Below are positions 50,932-60,596 of a stretch of DNA of 64,000 nucleotides, in pieces. The translations under genes were made by a program, and so were the position numbers. The notes below the pieces were generated by a model. It was not told the DNA's origin. It ran no database searches and saw only the letters and a list, made by a program, of their open reading frames with translations. Source of the DNA: an uncultured Collinsella sp. (GTDB lineage: Bacteria; Actinomycetota; Coriobacteriia; Coriobacteriales; Coriobacteriaceae); contig CAAENX010000011.1 of the NCBI GenBank assembly GCA_900757495.1, positions 97,812 through 161,811 of the forward strand, given 5' to 3'. The number at the start of each line of letters is the position of its first letter. The stretch's first letter is position 1.

Positions 50932-51687
50932 CTATTTCTTAAAACGCTTCGCCTTCGCAGGGGTCCCCGTTGCAGCGGCACCGCCAACAGCAGGGTTAAC
51001 TCCGGCAACGGCGTTGTTCTGGCCCTTGTCCTCGCCATAGTAAGAGTAATAGTAGTCATGGCTCGAGGTCTCGCAGCAGTTCATGACCGTGCCAATTACG
51101 TTAACCTCGGCTTTGTTGAGCTGGTCGAAGGCGGCAAGGATCTCATTGCGCTTGGCGAAGTCCTCACGGATAACGTAGATGGTGCCGTCGGTAATCGCGG
51201 CGACCTCGGCGGCATCGACAAAGGTGCCCACGGGCGGCGTATCGAAAATGACGTACTGGTACTTCTCCTCTAGCGCGGCAACCAGCTTGGCAAAGCGGCG
51301 CGAGGCGATAATGTCAGCCGGGTTGGGAATGCGCGGCTCAGCATCGAGGAAGAAGAAGTTGGGCTGACCGGTTTCGACGACAGCCTCGTCAATCGACATC
51401 TGGTCGGAAAGGACGGCGTACAGGCCACCGGAATGACGGAGGCCCAGCAGGTTGGCAAGCGTACGGTGACGCATGTCGCACTCGACGAGAAGGACGCTCT
51501 TGCCGCTGGTCGCAATGGCCTGAGCCAGGTTGACCGCAATGGTGGACTTGCCCTCGTTAGGGATGGAGGACGTCACGGTAATGGACTTGATCGGCGTATC
51601 GACACTCGCAAAGCGAATGTTTGCCAGCAGCGTCTTGGCTGCGTTGCTAAAGGCGAGGGTATCGCTGGTTTTCTTTTTACGGGCCAT
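50932..51687 (-). CDS. cpsD: CpsD/CapB-type bacterial tyrosine kinase
   Basis: 251 residues. Walker A SSIPNEGKST (about 40-49), Walker A' VLLVECDMRHRT and Walker B VIFDTPPVGTFVDA identify a BY-kinase. The C-terminal region has the autophosphorylated tyrosine cluster HDYYYSYYGED. Activity needs the cytosolic tail of the CpsC membrane adaptor encoded just upstream. It normally controls capsule or exopolysaccharide chain length and export. No glycosyltransferase, flippase or polymerase genes accompany it in this window. Confidence 0.92.
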   Translation of the reverse strand: MARKKKTSDTLAFSNAAKTLLANIRFASVDTPIKSITVTSSIPNEGKSTIAVNLAQAIATSGKSVLLVECDMRHRTLANLLGLRHSGGLYAVLSDQMSIDEAVVETGQPNFFFLDAEPRIPNPADIIASRRFAKLVAALEEKYQYVIFDTPPVGTFVDAAEVAAITDGTIYVIREDFAKRNEILAAFDQLNKAEVNVIGTVMNCCETSSHDYYYSYYGEDKGQNNAVAGVNPAVGGAAATGTPAKAKRFKK

Positions 51688-51690
51688 GAA

Positions 51691-52347
51691 TTACTTACCA
51701 CCCTTCACAACGGGGAAACGACCGATAACGGGCACACCGAGCAGCTCGACGGCATCGTCAACGGAGCGGACGCGAGTATTGAGCATGTCGAGCAGCACGA
51801 CAATCGCAACGGCGACGAACAGGCCGGCCAGAGCGGCGACCGCGATGTAGAGCTTGCGGTTGGGGCCGCTGGGCTGGCTGGGGATCTTTGCCTTATCGAT
51901 CACGTTGACGGCCTGGGCGGCATCAACGTCCTGAGCCACGGTAGACACCGAGTTGGCAATGGCATTGGCGACAGCGGCGGCACCGTCGGGGCTGGCGCCG
52001 GTCACGGACAGCGAAATGACACGAGTCGTGGTCTCGCTCGTAACGCTCACCTTGTAATCATCCAAGTTGGAAAGACCCAGCTCCTTAGCAGCACCGCTCT
52101 TGACGCTGTCGCTATCGAGCAACGTCGCGATATCGTTGGAGAGCATCTGGCTCGCCGAGAGGTCGTTGTAGTAGCTCGTCTGGCTACCATCGGTCTTGGC
52201 GAGAATGTACATGCTCGTCGTGGCGGTGTAGGTGTTGTCCATCATGGTGAAGGACACGACGCCCATGGCGATCGCGCAGACCACCGGGAGAGCGATGACC
52301 AGCTTAAGGTGCTTTTTAAGCAGCTGGAACAGTTCGAGAAGGGTCAT
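51691..52347 (-). CDS. cpsC: CpsC/Wzz-type chain-length regulator and kinase adaptor
   Basis: 218 residues. N-terminal helix (LKLVIALPVVCAIAMGVVSF), an extracytoplasmic domain (about 40-165) and a second helix (KLYIAVAALAGLFVAVAIVV) after the Wzz-type proline-rich PSQPSGPN, then a 30-residue cytosolic tail (DDAVELLGVPVIGRFPV) that activates the kinase in this family. Stop codon three bases before cpsD. First gene of the triad. Confidence 0.92.
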   Translation of the reverse strand: MTLLELFQLLKKHLKLVIALPVVCAIAMGVVSFTMMDNTYTATTSMYILAKTDGSQTSYYNDLSASQMLSNDIATLLDSDSVKSGAAKELGLSNLDDYKVSVTSETTTRVISLSVTGASPDGAAAVANAIANSVSTVAQDVDAAQAVNVIDKAKIPSQPSGPNRKLYIAVAALAGLFVAVAIVVLLDMLNTRVRSVDDAVELLGVPVIGRFPVVKGGK

Positions 52348-52462
52348 GCAGCTTGCCTTTCATTTCCCTAGTTCATATCGACAAAACTGCTCGTATGATA
52401 TCGCATCTTTTTGCCAAGTCCGAACTCTATACATAAGATACAGCGCTTACACCATTGTTGCG

Positions 52463-52499
52463 CAACATTAACGCCGCACCGGCAGCCCCGATGCGGCGT
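52463..52499 (-). terminator. Terminator of the pstB-phoB-phoR unit
   Basis: An 8-bp stem ACGCCGCA with TGCGGCGT and a 13-base GC-rich loop; T-rich but weak tail (TTAATGTTG) on the minus strand. Confidence 0.55.
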
Positions 52500-52523
52500 G
52501 AAATTCACATGTTTGCAGTACCG

Positions 52524-53948
52524 CTACACGAACTGCTCGTCCTGTTGCACGGGAAACGTCACCGTGATGGTGGTCCCCACCCCCAACTCGCTTGACATAT
52601 CGAGCGAGGCGTGATGATACAGGGCGGCATGCTTGACGATGGCCAGACCCAGACCCGTTCCACCGCGCGCTTTAGAACGGCTCTTGTCAACGCGATAGAA
52701 ACGCTCAAATACCTTACCCTGCTCCTCGGGCGCAATACCAATACCCGTATCGGCAACCGACAGATACGGGTGCCCGTCGTCGTTGGTTCCGCACCGCAAC
52801 GTCACCGTACCGCCGGGCCGGTTGTAGCGAATGGCGTTGCTCGCCAGGTTATAGATGAGCTCATCGATCAGGCGCGTTACGCCTTCGACGACCACAGGCT
52901 CGGTCTCATGGCCTATCGTCACATTTGCCTGGCGAGCGACCTGCTCAAGACGCTGCTCGACCGCGTAGATAGCACGCGAAAGCTCAATGGGCTCCGTGGA
53001 GCCAATGGGCACCGCCTCGCCATCACTCGCACGCTCGGCCTCATCCAAGTTCGAAAGCGTGAGAATATCGTTGACGAGCGCCGCCAAACGGCCCGCCTCA
53101 CGGTAGATGCGGCCGCCAAAGGCGCGCAGGTCGTCCTCGCCCTCGACCATGCCGTTTGCAATAAGCTCGGCATAGCCCGAGATTGCCGTAAGCGGGGTCT
53201 TGAGCTCATGGGTGATATTGGCCGTGAACTCGCGACGCATGCGGTCGTTATCGGCAAGCACCGCCATCTGGCGTTTAAGCTCCTGGCGCTGTGACTCAAT
53301 ACGCTCGAGCATGGGAACCATCTCGGCATAGGCATGCTCATAGCTACGGCGCGGATGGTCCAAATTGACCTCTTGCAGCGGCTCGATGATGGCACGGGAT
53401 TCGCGGCGCGCAAGGAAAAACGAGAGCACCGCGCCCGCTGCCGCGATAAGCAGCATCGGCGCCACCAGCGAAAGCAAAATCGCCGCAACGCCAGGCTGGG
53501 CCTGCGCCAAACGAACGACCTGGCCGTTATCAAGGGCGACGGCGCGATATAGCATAATCTCGTCAAGCGTGGTGCTCGCGCGCTCCGCAGAACCCGAGCC
53601 GTTCTCAAGGGCCTCAACCACCTCGGGACGATCGCCATGGTTGGGCAACATGGAAGGCGACGCCTCGTTGTCGTAGGCGACCGATCCGTCCTTATTGATC
53701 AGCGTGATGCGAAGGTCCTCGCGATCGAGGCTTCGCAAGAATGCGATGGGCTCCTGCTGCTCGTTTAAGGCAGCGGCAATAAGCTCGGTTTCCTGCGAAA
53801 GGTTGGCGCTCGTGGCATCTGCCAGGGTATTTTGCACAAAGAACGCGCCCAGCACCGTAAACGCCACGATAACCGCCATAGCGCAAAGAAAAATCGTCGC
53901 GAACACGCGATGCGACAGGGTGCGTTTTCCCTGGGGGGCTAAGACCAC
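52524..53948 (-). CDS. phoR: PhoR-like phosphate sensor histidine kinase
   Basis: 474 residues with a GTG start; GGAGG lies eight bases before it, inside the end of phoB. Two membrane helices (about 15-40 and 155-180) flank an extracytoplasmic domain, then a HAMP-like linker, HisKA with H247 (NITHELKTPL), and HATPase boxes N (LIYNLASNAIRYN), G1 (VADTGIGI) and G2 (GGTGLGLAIVKH). Typical Pho-type kinase, cognate to the regulator three bases upstream. It would detect phosphate limitation through the Pst system. Confidence 0.9.
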   Translation of the reverse strand: MVLAPQGKRTLSHRVFATIFLCAMAVIVAFTVLGAFFVQNTLADATSANLSQETELIAAALNEQQEPIAFLRSLDREDLRITLINKDGSVAYDNEASPSMLPNHGDRPEVVEALENGSGSAERASTTLDEIMLYRAVALDNGQVVRLAQAQPGVAAILLSLVAPMLLIAAAGAVLSFFLARRESRAIIEPLQEVNLDHPRRSYEHAYAEMVPMLERIESQRQELKRQMAVLADNDRMRREFTANITHELKTPLTAISGYAELIANGMVEGEDDLRAFGGRIYREAGRLAALVNDILTLSNLDEAERASDGEAVPIGSTEPIELSRAIYAVEQRLEQVARQANVTIGHETEPVVVEGVTRLIDELIYNLASNAIRYNRPGGTVTLRCGTNDDGHPYLSVADTGIGIAPEEQGKVFERFYRVDKSRSKARGGTGLGLAIVKHAALYHHASLDMSSELGVGTTITVTFPVQQDEQFV

Positions 53949-53951
53949 GAG

Positions 53952-54680
53952 CTACTCCTCCGATGCGCTAGCCGCGCTGTCGGCTCCTTCGGCATCGTCA
54001 TCGGCCGAAGGCTCGGCCAGACGATAGCCCACGCCGCGCACGGTCTCTATGGCGCTCGCATGCTCGCCGAGCTTTTGGCGGAGCGTCTGCACATGTACGT
54101 CGACGGTGCGCGAACCGCCGTCGAAGTCCCAGCCCCATACGCTCTGCAGCAGCGACTCGCGGGTAAAGACCACGCCAGGTTTGCGCATGAGGTACTCGAG
54201 CAGGTCGAATTCGCGCAGCGTGAGCTTGAGCGGTTCACCGGCAACAGTCACTTCGCGGTGGCTGGGCGAAAGCACGATATCGCCCACGCTGAGCACATCG
54301 CTCGCCTGCTTGACCATGCCGCCGCGGCGCAGCAACGCACGGCAACGGCTCGCGAGTTCCATAAGCGAGAACGGCTTGGTCAGGTAATCGTCGGCACCGC
54401 CATCGAGCGCCATGACCTTGTCGAGCTCGGTGTCCTTGGCGGTGAGCATCATAATGGGCACCGTCGCCGTCAGGCGATCGCCACGCAGACGACGCATAAT
54501 CGCCAAGCCGTCGGTATCGGGCAGCATGATGTCGAGCAGCACAGCATCGGGCACCCGTCGCGCCACGGCGGCCTTAAACTCGCCATCGCACGAAAAGCCC
54601 TCGGCCTCGATTCCCTGCTTGCGCAGTGCGTAGACCGTCAAATCCCTAATGTTGTCATCGTCCTCGACGTAATAGATCAT
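53952..54680 (-). CDS. phoB: PhoB-like response regulator
   Basis: 242 residues from MIYYVEDDDNIRDL; GGGG precedes the ATG at 54680. Receiver domain with phospho-acceptor D50 (LLDIMLP), T/S switch MLTAKD and KPFS lysine. The C-terminal OmpR/PhoB winged helix spans about 125-225 (LTLREFDLLEYLMRKPG, RTVDVHVQTLRQKLG, VRGVGYRL). A short acidic, Ala/Ser-rich tail follows. It regulates phosphate genes; no clear Pho box was located. Confidence 0.92.
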   Translation of the reverse strand: MIYYVEDDDNIRDLTVYALRKQGIEAEGFSCDGEFKAAVARRVPDAVLLDIMLPDTDGLAIMRRLRGDRLTATVPIMMLTAKDTELDKVMALDGGADDYLTKPFSLMELASRCRALLRRGGMVKQASDVLSVGDIVLSPSHREVTVAGEPLKLTLREFDLLEYLMRKPGVVFTRESLLQSVWGWDFDGGSRTVDVHVQTLRQKLGEHASAIETVRGVGYRLAEPSADDDAEGADSAASASEE

Positions 54681-54744
54681 GTTGAACCCCTTTGCGGCCG
54701 GCATGACCGCATCTTAACCCTAAAGGCGCCTGTACTAGATGGTA

Positions 54745-55620
<876 letters not shown>

Positions 55621-55723
55621 ACCGCATACCTCCATATCGATTTCAATTCAGCAGTATCGATAGTAGAAATCGCAGCTCATACGCACGTGAGCGCATTGTC
55701 AGGTGTTTGTAAGGGCACCTACG

Positions 55724-56962
55724 CTACGCAGCGGGCAGCTCGATGGTAAAGACGGTATGCTCGGGCGTCGATTCGCACGCGATGGTACCGCCATGCGCGC
55801 ATACAATCTCCTTGGCGATGGCCAGACCCAGCCCAGCACCGCCGCGATTGGTCGCACGTGCCGCGTCCAAGCGATAGAACTTCTCAAAAATCACCTTGAG
55901 CTTAGCCGCCGGAATCGGATCACCCTGATTGATAAAGCGAATTCGCACGCCGCCGTCATCTTGGCGCCCAGCCTCAATCGTGATGGTCGATCCTTCGTAG
56001 CTATAGGCGATGGCGTTTTTCATGATGTTGTTGAACACGCGAGCCATCTTGTCGCCATCCACGAGCACCGTCAGGTCCTCACGCACATCAACTTGGACAT
56101 CTTTGTGCTGCTCGTTGAGAATGGGATAGAACTCATCGGCCACCTGCGCCAGCAGCAATCCCAGGTCGACGTAGCCGCGCGTGAGCACAATATCGTGGAA
56201 GTCAAAGCGCGTGATATCAAAGAACTCCTCAATAAGCGCGTCGAGTCGGTGCGCCTTGTCGAGCGCCACGCCCGTAAAGTGCGCGCGCTGCTCAACCGGC
56301 AGGTCGGGCGCCTCCTGCAACAGCGAGAGGTAGCCCACCACGCTGGCAAGCGGCGTGCGCAAGTCATGCGCCAAGTATGTGACCAAGTCGTCCTTGCGAT
56401 GCGACTCGTCGCGTAGGGCTTGCTGCACCTTACGCTCGCGATCGCGCGCGCGGTTGAGCGCACCCTCGACCTCCAGGAAGTCTCCGTCGATGTTGTCCCA
56501 GGCGTCAGGATGATCGATCAGGCGGTCCTGGATACGGGCCGCAAGCACGCGGTCGGAATGCTGCTCACCCTGCTCATAGCCCTGGTAGTACAGAGCACGG
56601 CCGCAAAAGAGCAAGACGCACACGGCAAGCGCCAGGACAAAGCCAAGCATGTTGAATACAAAGCCGGCATCGAACAGCACCGGTCCCTTAATGCCACCGA
56701 GTGCCACGGTGCCAATCGCCAGCGTCATGACCCACGCGGCACCGCCGATTACCACGCAACGACGCACGATTTCAAAGCGATCGATCAGCAAGAAGCCGAT
56801 GAGTAGCACCGCCAAGATACCGGCGATGTTATCAATGCCGATTAGCAGCAGACTCAGCAAAAAGAGCAGCACCGTCGCGAGCGCGCGATTATCGACGACC
56901 GCCCTCACGTATTCAAAGAGCCGATCGGGCACCTCGAACGCCTGCCTATCGTCTTTTGTCAT
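55724..56962 (-). CDS. VanS-like sensor histidine kinase
   Basis: About 412 residues. ATG 56962 follows TGAGGAT; an ATG at 56992 overlapping the regulator stop (ATGA) is the alternative. Four to five N-terminal helices in two hairpins (about 25-60 and 70-125) with almost no external loop, then HisKA with H199 (LAHDLRTPL), N box NNIMKNAIAYS, and GGAGLGLAIAKE. The VanS-like kinases sense cell-wall state or glycopeptides. Translationally coupled to the response regulator, and the pair lies opposite a D,D-carboxypeptidase, supporting a cell-wall role. No van ligase genes are present, so it is not evidence of vancomycin resistance. Confidence 0.85.
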   Translation of the reverse strand: MTKDDRQAFEVPDRLFEYVRAVVDNRALATVLLFLLSLLLIGIDNIAGILAVLLIGFLLIDRFEIVRRCVVIGGAAWVMTLAIGTVALGGIKGPVLFDAGFVFNMLGFVLALAVCVLLFCGRALYYQGYEQGEQHSDRVLAARIQDRLIDHPDAWDNIDGDFLEVEGALNRARDRERKVQQALRDESHRKDDLVTYLAHDLRTPLASVVGYLSLLQEAPDLPVEQRAHFTGVALDKAHRLDALIEEFFDITRFDFHDIVLTRGYVDLGLLLAQVADEFYPILNEQHKDVQVDVREDLTVLVDGDKMARVFNNIMKNAIAYSYEGSTITIEAGRQDDGGVRIRFINQGDPIPAAKLKVIFEKFYRLDAARATNRGGAGLGLAIAKEIVCAHGGTIACESTPEHTVFTIELPAA

Positions 56963-56988
56963 ATCAATATCCTCACAAGCGAAAAGCG

Positions 56989-57684
56989 TCATTCGATGAT
57001 GTAGCCGACGCCCCAGACGTTTTTGATAAAACGCGGCTTCTGAGCGTCGTCACCAATCTTTTCGCGCAGGTGACGAATGTGCACCATCACCGTATTGTTG
57101 GAGCCGGGCATAAAGTCCTCGTTCCACACCGCGCGGAACAGGTCCTCCACGGGCACTACGCTGCCGCGATGCTCGGCCAGATACAGCAAGATGGAATACT
57201 CGATGGGCGTGAGGCGCACCGGCGCACCGTCCACCGTCACGGAGCGAGCGTCACGGTTGATCTCGAGGCCGTCGAGCTGGAGGGTCGGCAACTCGGTCGC
57301 CTGCGCGCGGCTACCGTAGCTGGTGTAGCGACGCAACTGAGCATGAACGCGCGCGATGAGCTCCAGCGGGCGGAACGGCTTGACCACGTAATCGTCCGCG
57401 CCAAGCGAAAGGCCTTCGATCTTATCCTGCTGGGCATCGCGAGCCGTCAACATAATTACGGGATAGGTATGGCTGGCACGAATCGTGCGCAGCAGTTCAA
57501 AGCCGTCGATATCAGGCAGCATGACATCGAGCAGCGCCAGGTCAAACTCTTGTTCCAGAATTGCCTTGGCCGCATCGGCCCCGCTGTAGGCGATTTGGAC
57601 GTCAAAGCCCTCCTTTGTAAGGTAGATACCAACCAGGTCGGCGATGGCCTTCTCGTCATCAACTACCAGTATGCGCTCGTTCAT
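56989..57684 (-). CDS. VanR-like OmpR-family response regulator
   Basis: 231 residues. Receiver with D53 (ALLDVMLPD), MLTARD switch and KPFRPLEL; winged helix with LTPIEYSILLYLAEHRG, VWNEDFMPGSNNTVMVHIRH and KNVWGVGYIIE, all close to VanR. It probably regulates the divergent carboxypeptidase (197-base intergenic gap) and itself. No repeat that could be its box was recognised. Confidence 0.9.
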   Translation of the reverse strand: MNERILVVDDEKAIADLVGIYLTKEGFDVQIAYSGADAAKAILEQEFDLALLDVMLPDIDGFELLRTIRASHTYPVIMLTARDAQQDKIEGLSLGADDYVVKPFRPLELIARVHAQLRRYTSYGSRAQATELPTLQLDGLEINRDARSVTVDGAPVRLTPIEYSILLYLAEHRGSVVPVEDLFRAVWNEDFMPGSNNTVMVHIRHLREKIGDDAQKPRFIKNVWGVGYIIE

Positions 57685-57881
57685 GCGTGCTCCTCTCGCG
57701 CTCCATTATGCCCGAGGCGGCGCCCGCCACACACAACAAGCGTGGGCGATTAAGTCGACCTTAAGCATCCTTGCGCCCGTTCGAGCACGAATGCGGGCCA
57801 TGCGCGCTCGCAACGATCGTCGTCGCCGGCAAACGATATACTCTAGTGCCATAAGAGACCATCCCGTCGAAAGCGAAATCT

Positions 57882-59222
57882 GTGAAGTCCCTCACCTCTT
57901 TTGCAAAACGCTCCGCCCAGCTTGCCGCTGGCTTTGCCTGCGCCATCGCCCTTGTTGCCGGCGCGCCCGCTGTTGCCGGCGCCCAAGTGCTCACGACCGA
58001 CGACGTCTGCGGCAAGACCGCCGACGTCCGCGGCATCACGACAGAAAACCTGCCCGATATCGAGGCAACTAATGCCCTTGTTATGGGCAAGGACGGCACC
58101 GTCTACTATGGACGCGGCGCCGATGAGCAGGTAAAAATTGCCTCGATCACCAAGGTCATGACCGCAATCCTGACCGTCGAAAACTGCAAGATGGACGAGA
58201 AGGTCACGGTGAGCAACGCTGCCGCCACCGTAGGCAACTCGACTGCCGGCCTGCTCGAAGGCGACGAGCTCACCGTGGAGCAGGCACTACGCGGCCTGAT
58301 GATCCCCTCGGGCAACGACGCCGCCATCGTGCTTGCCGAATACGTGGGCAAAAAGATCGACCCCAAGACCAAAGATGCCGAGGCAACCTTTGTGAAGGCC
58401 ATGAACGAGCGCGCCAAAAAGCTCGGCTGCACCGGCACGGTCTTTGAGAACCCACACGGTCTGGACTTTGATGAGTGGGCCGGCGACATGCACTCAACAG
58501 CACATGACGTGGCACTGATGATGCAGGAGGCCATGAAGAACGATACGATTCGTAAAGTCGTCGCGAGCGAGGATTCTTGGATTGAGGTCACGGGCGCCGA
58601 TGGCTCAGACCATTCGCATTCCATGGACACGCACAACGTTTTGCTCGGTCAGGACGGAAACATTGGTGGCAAGACCGGCACCACCGACGACGCGGGCTAT
58701 TGCTTTACGAGCGCCTACAACCGCGACGGCGACGAGATCTACACCGTAATTTTGAACTCCACCACCACCGACCAGCGCTTTACCGATACCGCCACCCTTG
58801 CCAACTGGTACTACGGCCACAAGGTCACGGTCGCAATCGCCAACACGCAGGAGAAGACCGCCAACGGTAACCCGCTCATGGCACGCATTAGCCAGACAGA
58901 TTGGACGGACAAGACGATCGACGCCACGCTCGCCGACCCTGCCGCACGGGCAACGGTGTTCTCACTCGCCGGCGAAGTGACCGAAAAGGTTAGCTACGAT
59001 GACCTTTCGGGCACGGTGCATGTTGGCGATAAGGTGGGCAGCGTTACGCTTAAGCAGGACGGCACCAAGATTGCCGTTATGGACCTGGTCGCCGACGAGG
59101 AAGGAACGGGGCCCAATCCCATCGAGTGGCTGCTCGTGAAGCTCGACCGCCTGGGCCGCCGCATCGACAACCGCCCGCTCACAGCCGAGAGCGAGACCGT
59201 AGCCAAGGCTCCTGAGGTGTAG
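57882..59222 (+). CDS. Serine-type D-Ala-D-Ala carboxypeptidase (penicillin-binding protein 5/6 family)
   Basis: 446 residues from a GTG. A signal peptide (helix AAGFACAIALVAGAPAVAGA, cleavage near residue 34) sends it to the cell surface. Peptidase S11 motifs: S88-I-T-K91, S143-G-N and K264-T-G. It trims the terminal D-Ala of peptidoglycan pentapeptides. A C-terminal beta domain (about 330-430) is present, but the usual amphipathic anchor helix is weak. Divergent from the VanRS-like system, suggesting control by it. Closed by a strong terminator. Confidence 0.93.
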   Translation: MKSLTSFAKRSAQLAAGFACAIALVAGAPAVAGAQVLTTDDVCGKTADVRGITTENLPDIEATNALVMGKDGTVYYGRGADEQVKIASITKVMTAILTVENCKMDEKVTVSNAAATVGNSTAGLLEGDELTVEQALRGLMIPSGNDAAIVLAEYVGKKIDPKTKDAEATFVKAMNERAKKLGCTGTVFENPHGLDFDEWAGDMHSTAHDVALMMQEAMKNDTIRKVVASEDSWIEVTGADGSDHSHSMDTHNVLLGQDGNIGGKTGTTDDAGYCFTSAYNRDGDEIYTVILNSTTTDQRFTDTATLANWYYGHKVTVAIANTQEKTANGNPLMARISQTDWTDKTIDATLADPAARATVFSLAGEVTEKVSYDDLSGTVHVGDKVGSVTLKQDGTKIAVMDLVADEEGTGPNPIEWLLVKLDRLGRRIDNRPLTAESETVAKAPEV

Positions 59223-59248
59223 GGCCAAAGCGATATCACATCGAACCA

Positions 59249-59281
59249 AGTGAGGCGTCCAACGGGGCGCCTCACTTTTTG
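59249..59281 (+). terminator. Terminator of the carboxypeptidase gene
   Basis: AGTGAGGCG with CGCCTCACT around a ten-base loop, followed by TTTTT on the plus strand. Confidence 0.88.
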
Positions 59282-59314
59282 AGGGTTAGAATCCCCAGCT
59301 AACGTGGTTCAACT

Positions 59315-59339
59315 AAAAAAGGGTCCCTTTCGGAACCCC
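59315..59339 (-). terminator. Terminator of tRNA-Ser
   Basis: GGGTTCC-GAAA-GGGACCC, a compact tetraloop hairpin, followed by TTTTTT on the minus strand, 16 bases after the tRNA CCA end. Confidence 0.85.
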
Positions 59340-59354
59340 TCTTTAAAGTCTTAC

Positions 59355-59445
59355 TGGCGGAGAGCTGGGGATTCGAACCCCAGATGCCCTTTTGGGGCAT
59401 ACTCGCTTAGCAGGCGAGCACCTTCGGCCTCTCGGTCAGCTCTCC
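59355..59445 (-). tRNA. tRNA-Ser (anticodon GCU)
   Basis: A 91-base gene including an encoded CCA. Acceptor stem GGAGAGC with GCTCTCC, anticodon arm CTCGCCTGCTAAGCGAG with GCT in the loop, a long variable arm (TATGCCCCAAAAGGGCATC) that marks class II serine tRNA, and T arm CTGGGGTTCGAATCCCCAG. Reads AGC and AGU codons. Confidence 0.97.
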
Positions 59446-59513
59446 GTAACAGCCGTTTTATAGTAACCAAACAGCCGAAGTTGGGCAAGAGGGAATTTGG
59501 AGCGATTCCATTT

Positions 59514-60596
59514 TTACCTTTCCCGCACCGCCTCCAACAAATAGTTACGCATATACGGAATTGCAAACGAAACACAGCCATAGCCCGCAGGCTCAATCAA
59601 CCCCGCATCGATGAGACGTTTACGATACGAGCCGACCTTGTTCGCCGGCAGCCCCATCTTTTTGGCGATATCACCGTTGGCAATCTCATCGCCCTCGCAT
59701 TGAGCCATTGCCGCGAGATACTGAAACTGTCGTTCTGAAACCCTGCGCAGCGCCGGGGCAATCACCATAGCATTAAAGCTATCAAGAGCTGCTTGGATAC
59801 CCGTACGCGCGGACCCTTCGTTCACGCTCTCCGCCCCGCTGCGCGCAGCAGCCTGCCAAGCGTAATATCCGACCAACTGGACCATAAAGGGATAGCCTGC
59901 TGACGCCTTTGTTAATAGCTCAGCGGCGTCTTCATCGAGCTCCTTGCCCGCTCGTCTCATTGTATCCTCAAACGATCCGCCGACTTCGAAATCGGAGAGA
60001 CGAGTGAGTTCGATATGTTTTGCCCGCTGAAGGAACGTAAGGGTATCATCAACCACCACGCCATCCACCGATGTTGGCAAGCCAGCGAATGCAAAAGCGA
60101 CATTCGCCCCTTGGCGAATCAAAAGCTGCATCTCATTGCCCAGCTCGCGCATTTCCTCAGTTGAGGCATCCTGAATCTCGTCGAGCGTAATGAGCAGACC
60201 TCCGCGCTTCGCGGCATCGTACATTGCCTCGCCCAGATGAGATGCCGACTTCGATACCTCAACGGAGCCAAGGCTGACTCCTAGAATTGATGGGGAAATC
60301 GACATTGACTCAAGACGAACATTTCGCTGTAGAGCCTCGAGGATTCTACTGCAAAAACCGGCATTCGAGGCGACGTCAACAACCTCGAATCCTTTTTTTC
60401 GCGCAAGATCACCCAATGCATTGAGAAGCACCGTTTTACCTGTGCCTCGGACGCCCGAGATGCGCATGAGTCGATCGGGGGCACCAGGACCATTCTCAAG
60501 GGCCTCGGCAAAATCATCCAAAACAGCGTCACGTCCGATAAGCTCAGGCGGATTCATGCCCGCCGTTGGCTTAAAGGGATTAATGGCTTTCGACAT
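59514..60596 (-). CDS. Orphan P-loop ATPase with C-terminal winged helix
   Basis: 360 residues from MSKAINPFKPTAGMNPPELI; GAGGAGG precedes the ATG at 60596. Walker A GVRGTGKT (48-55), Walker B LLITLDEIQD (about 135-144), then sensor-like AFAFAGLPT, an alpha-helical lid (about 205-260, GYPFMVQLVGYYAW) and a winged-helix region (ISERQFQYLAAMA-like, here VSERQFQYLAAMA, then NGDIAKKMGLPANKVGSYRKRL). This layout recalls Orc/Cdc6-like and archaeal-type ATPases found in bacteria. Function unknown. Its promoter overlaps three perfect-period 19-bp repeats, suggesting it binds its own control region. Confidence 0.8.
   Translation of the reverse strand: MSKAINPFKPTAGMNPPELIGRDAVLDDFAEALENGPGAPDRLMRISGVRGTGKTVLLNALGDLARKKGFEVVDVASNAGFCSRILEALQRNVRLESMSISPSILGVSLGSVEVSKSASHLGEAMYDAAKRGGLLITLDEIQDASTEEMRELGNEMQLLIRQGANVAFAFAGLPTSVDGVVVDDTLTFLQRAKHIELTRLSDFEVGGSFEDTMRRAGKELDEDAAELLTKASAGYPFMVQLVGYYAWQAAARSGAESVNEGSARTGIQAALDSFNAMVIAPALRRVSERQFQYLAAMAQCEGDEIANGDIAKKMGLPANKVGSYRKRLIDAGLIEPAGYGCVSFAIPYMRNYLLEAVRER

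Noticed and set aside
55724..57684. Vancomycin resistance locus
   Set aside because: Only the VanRS-like pair and a common S11 carboxypeptidase are present; ligase and dehydrogenase genes are absent.
59355..60596. Genomic island inserted at tRNA-Ser
   Set aside because: The ATPase lies on the 5' side of the tRNA, no integrase is present and no repeat of the tRNA 3' end was found nearby.
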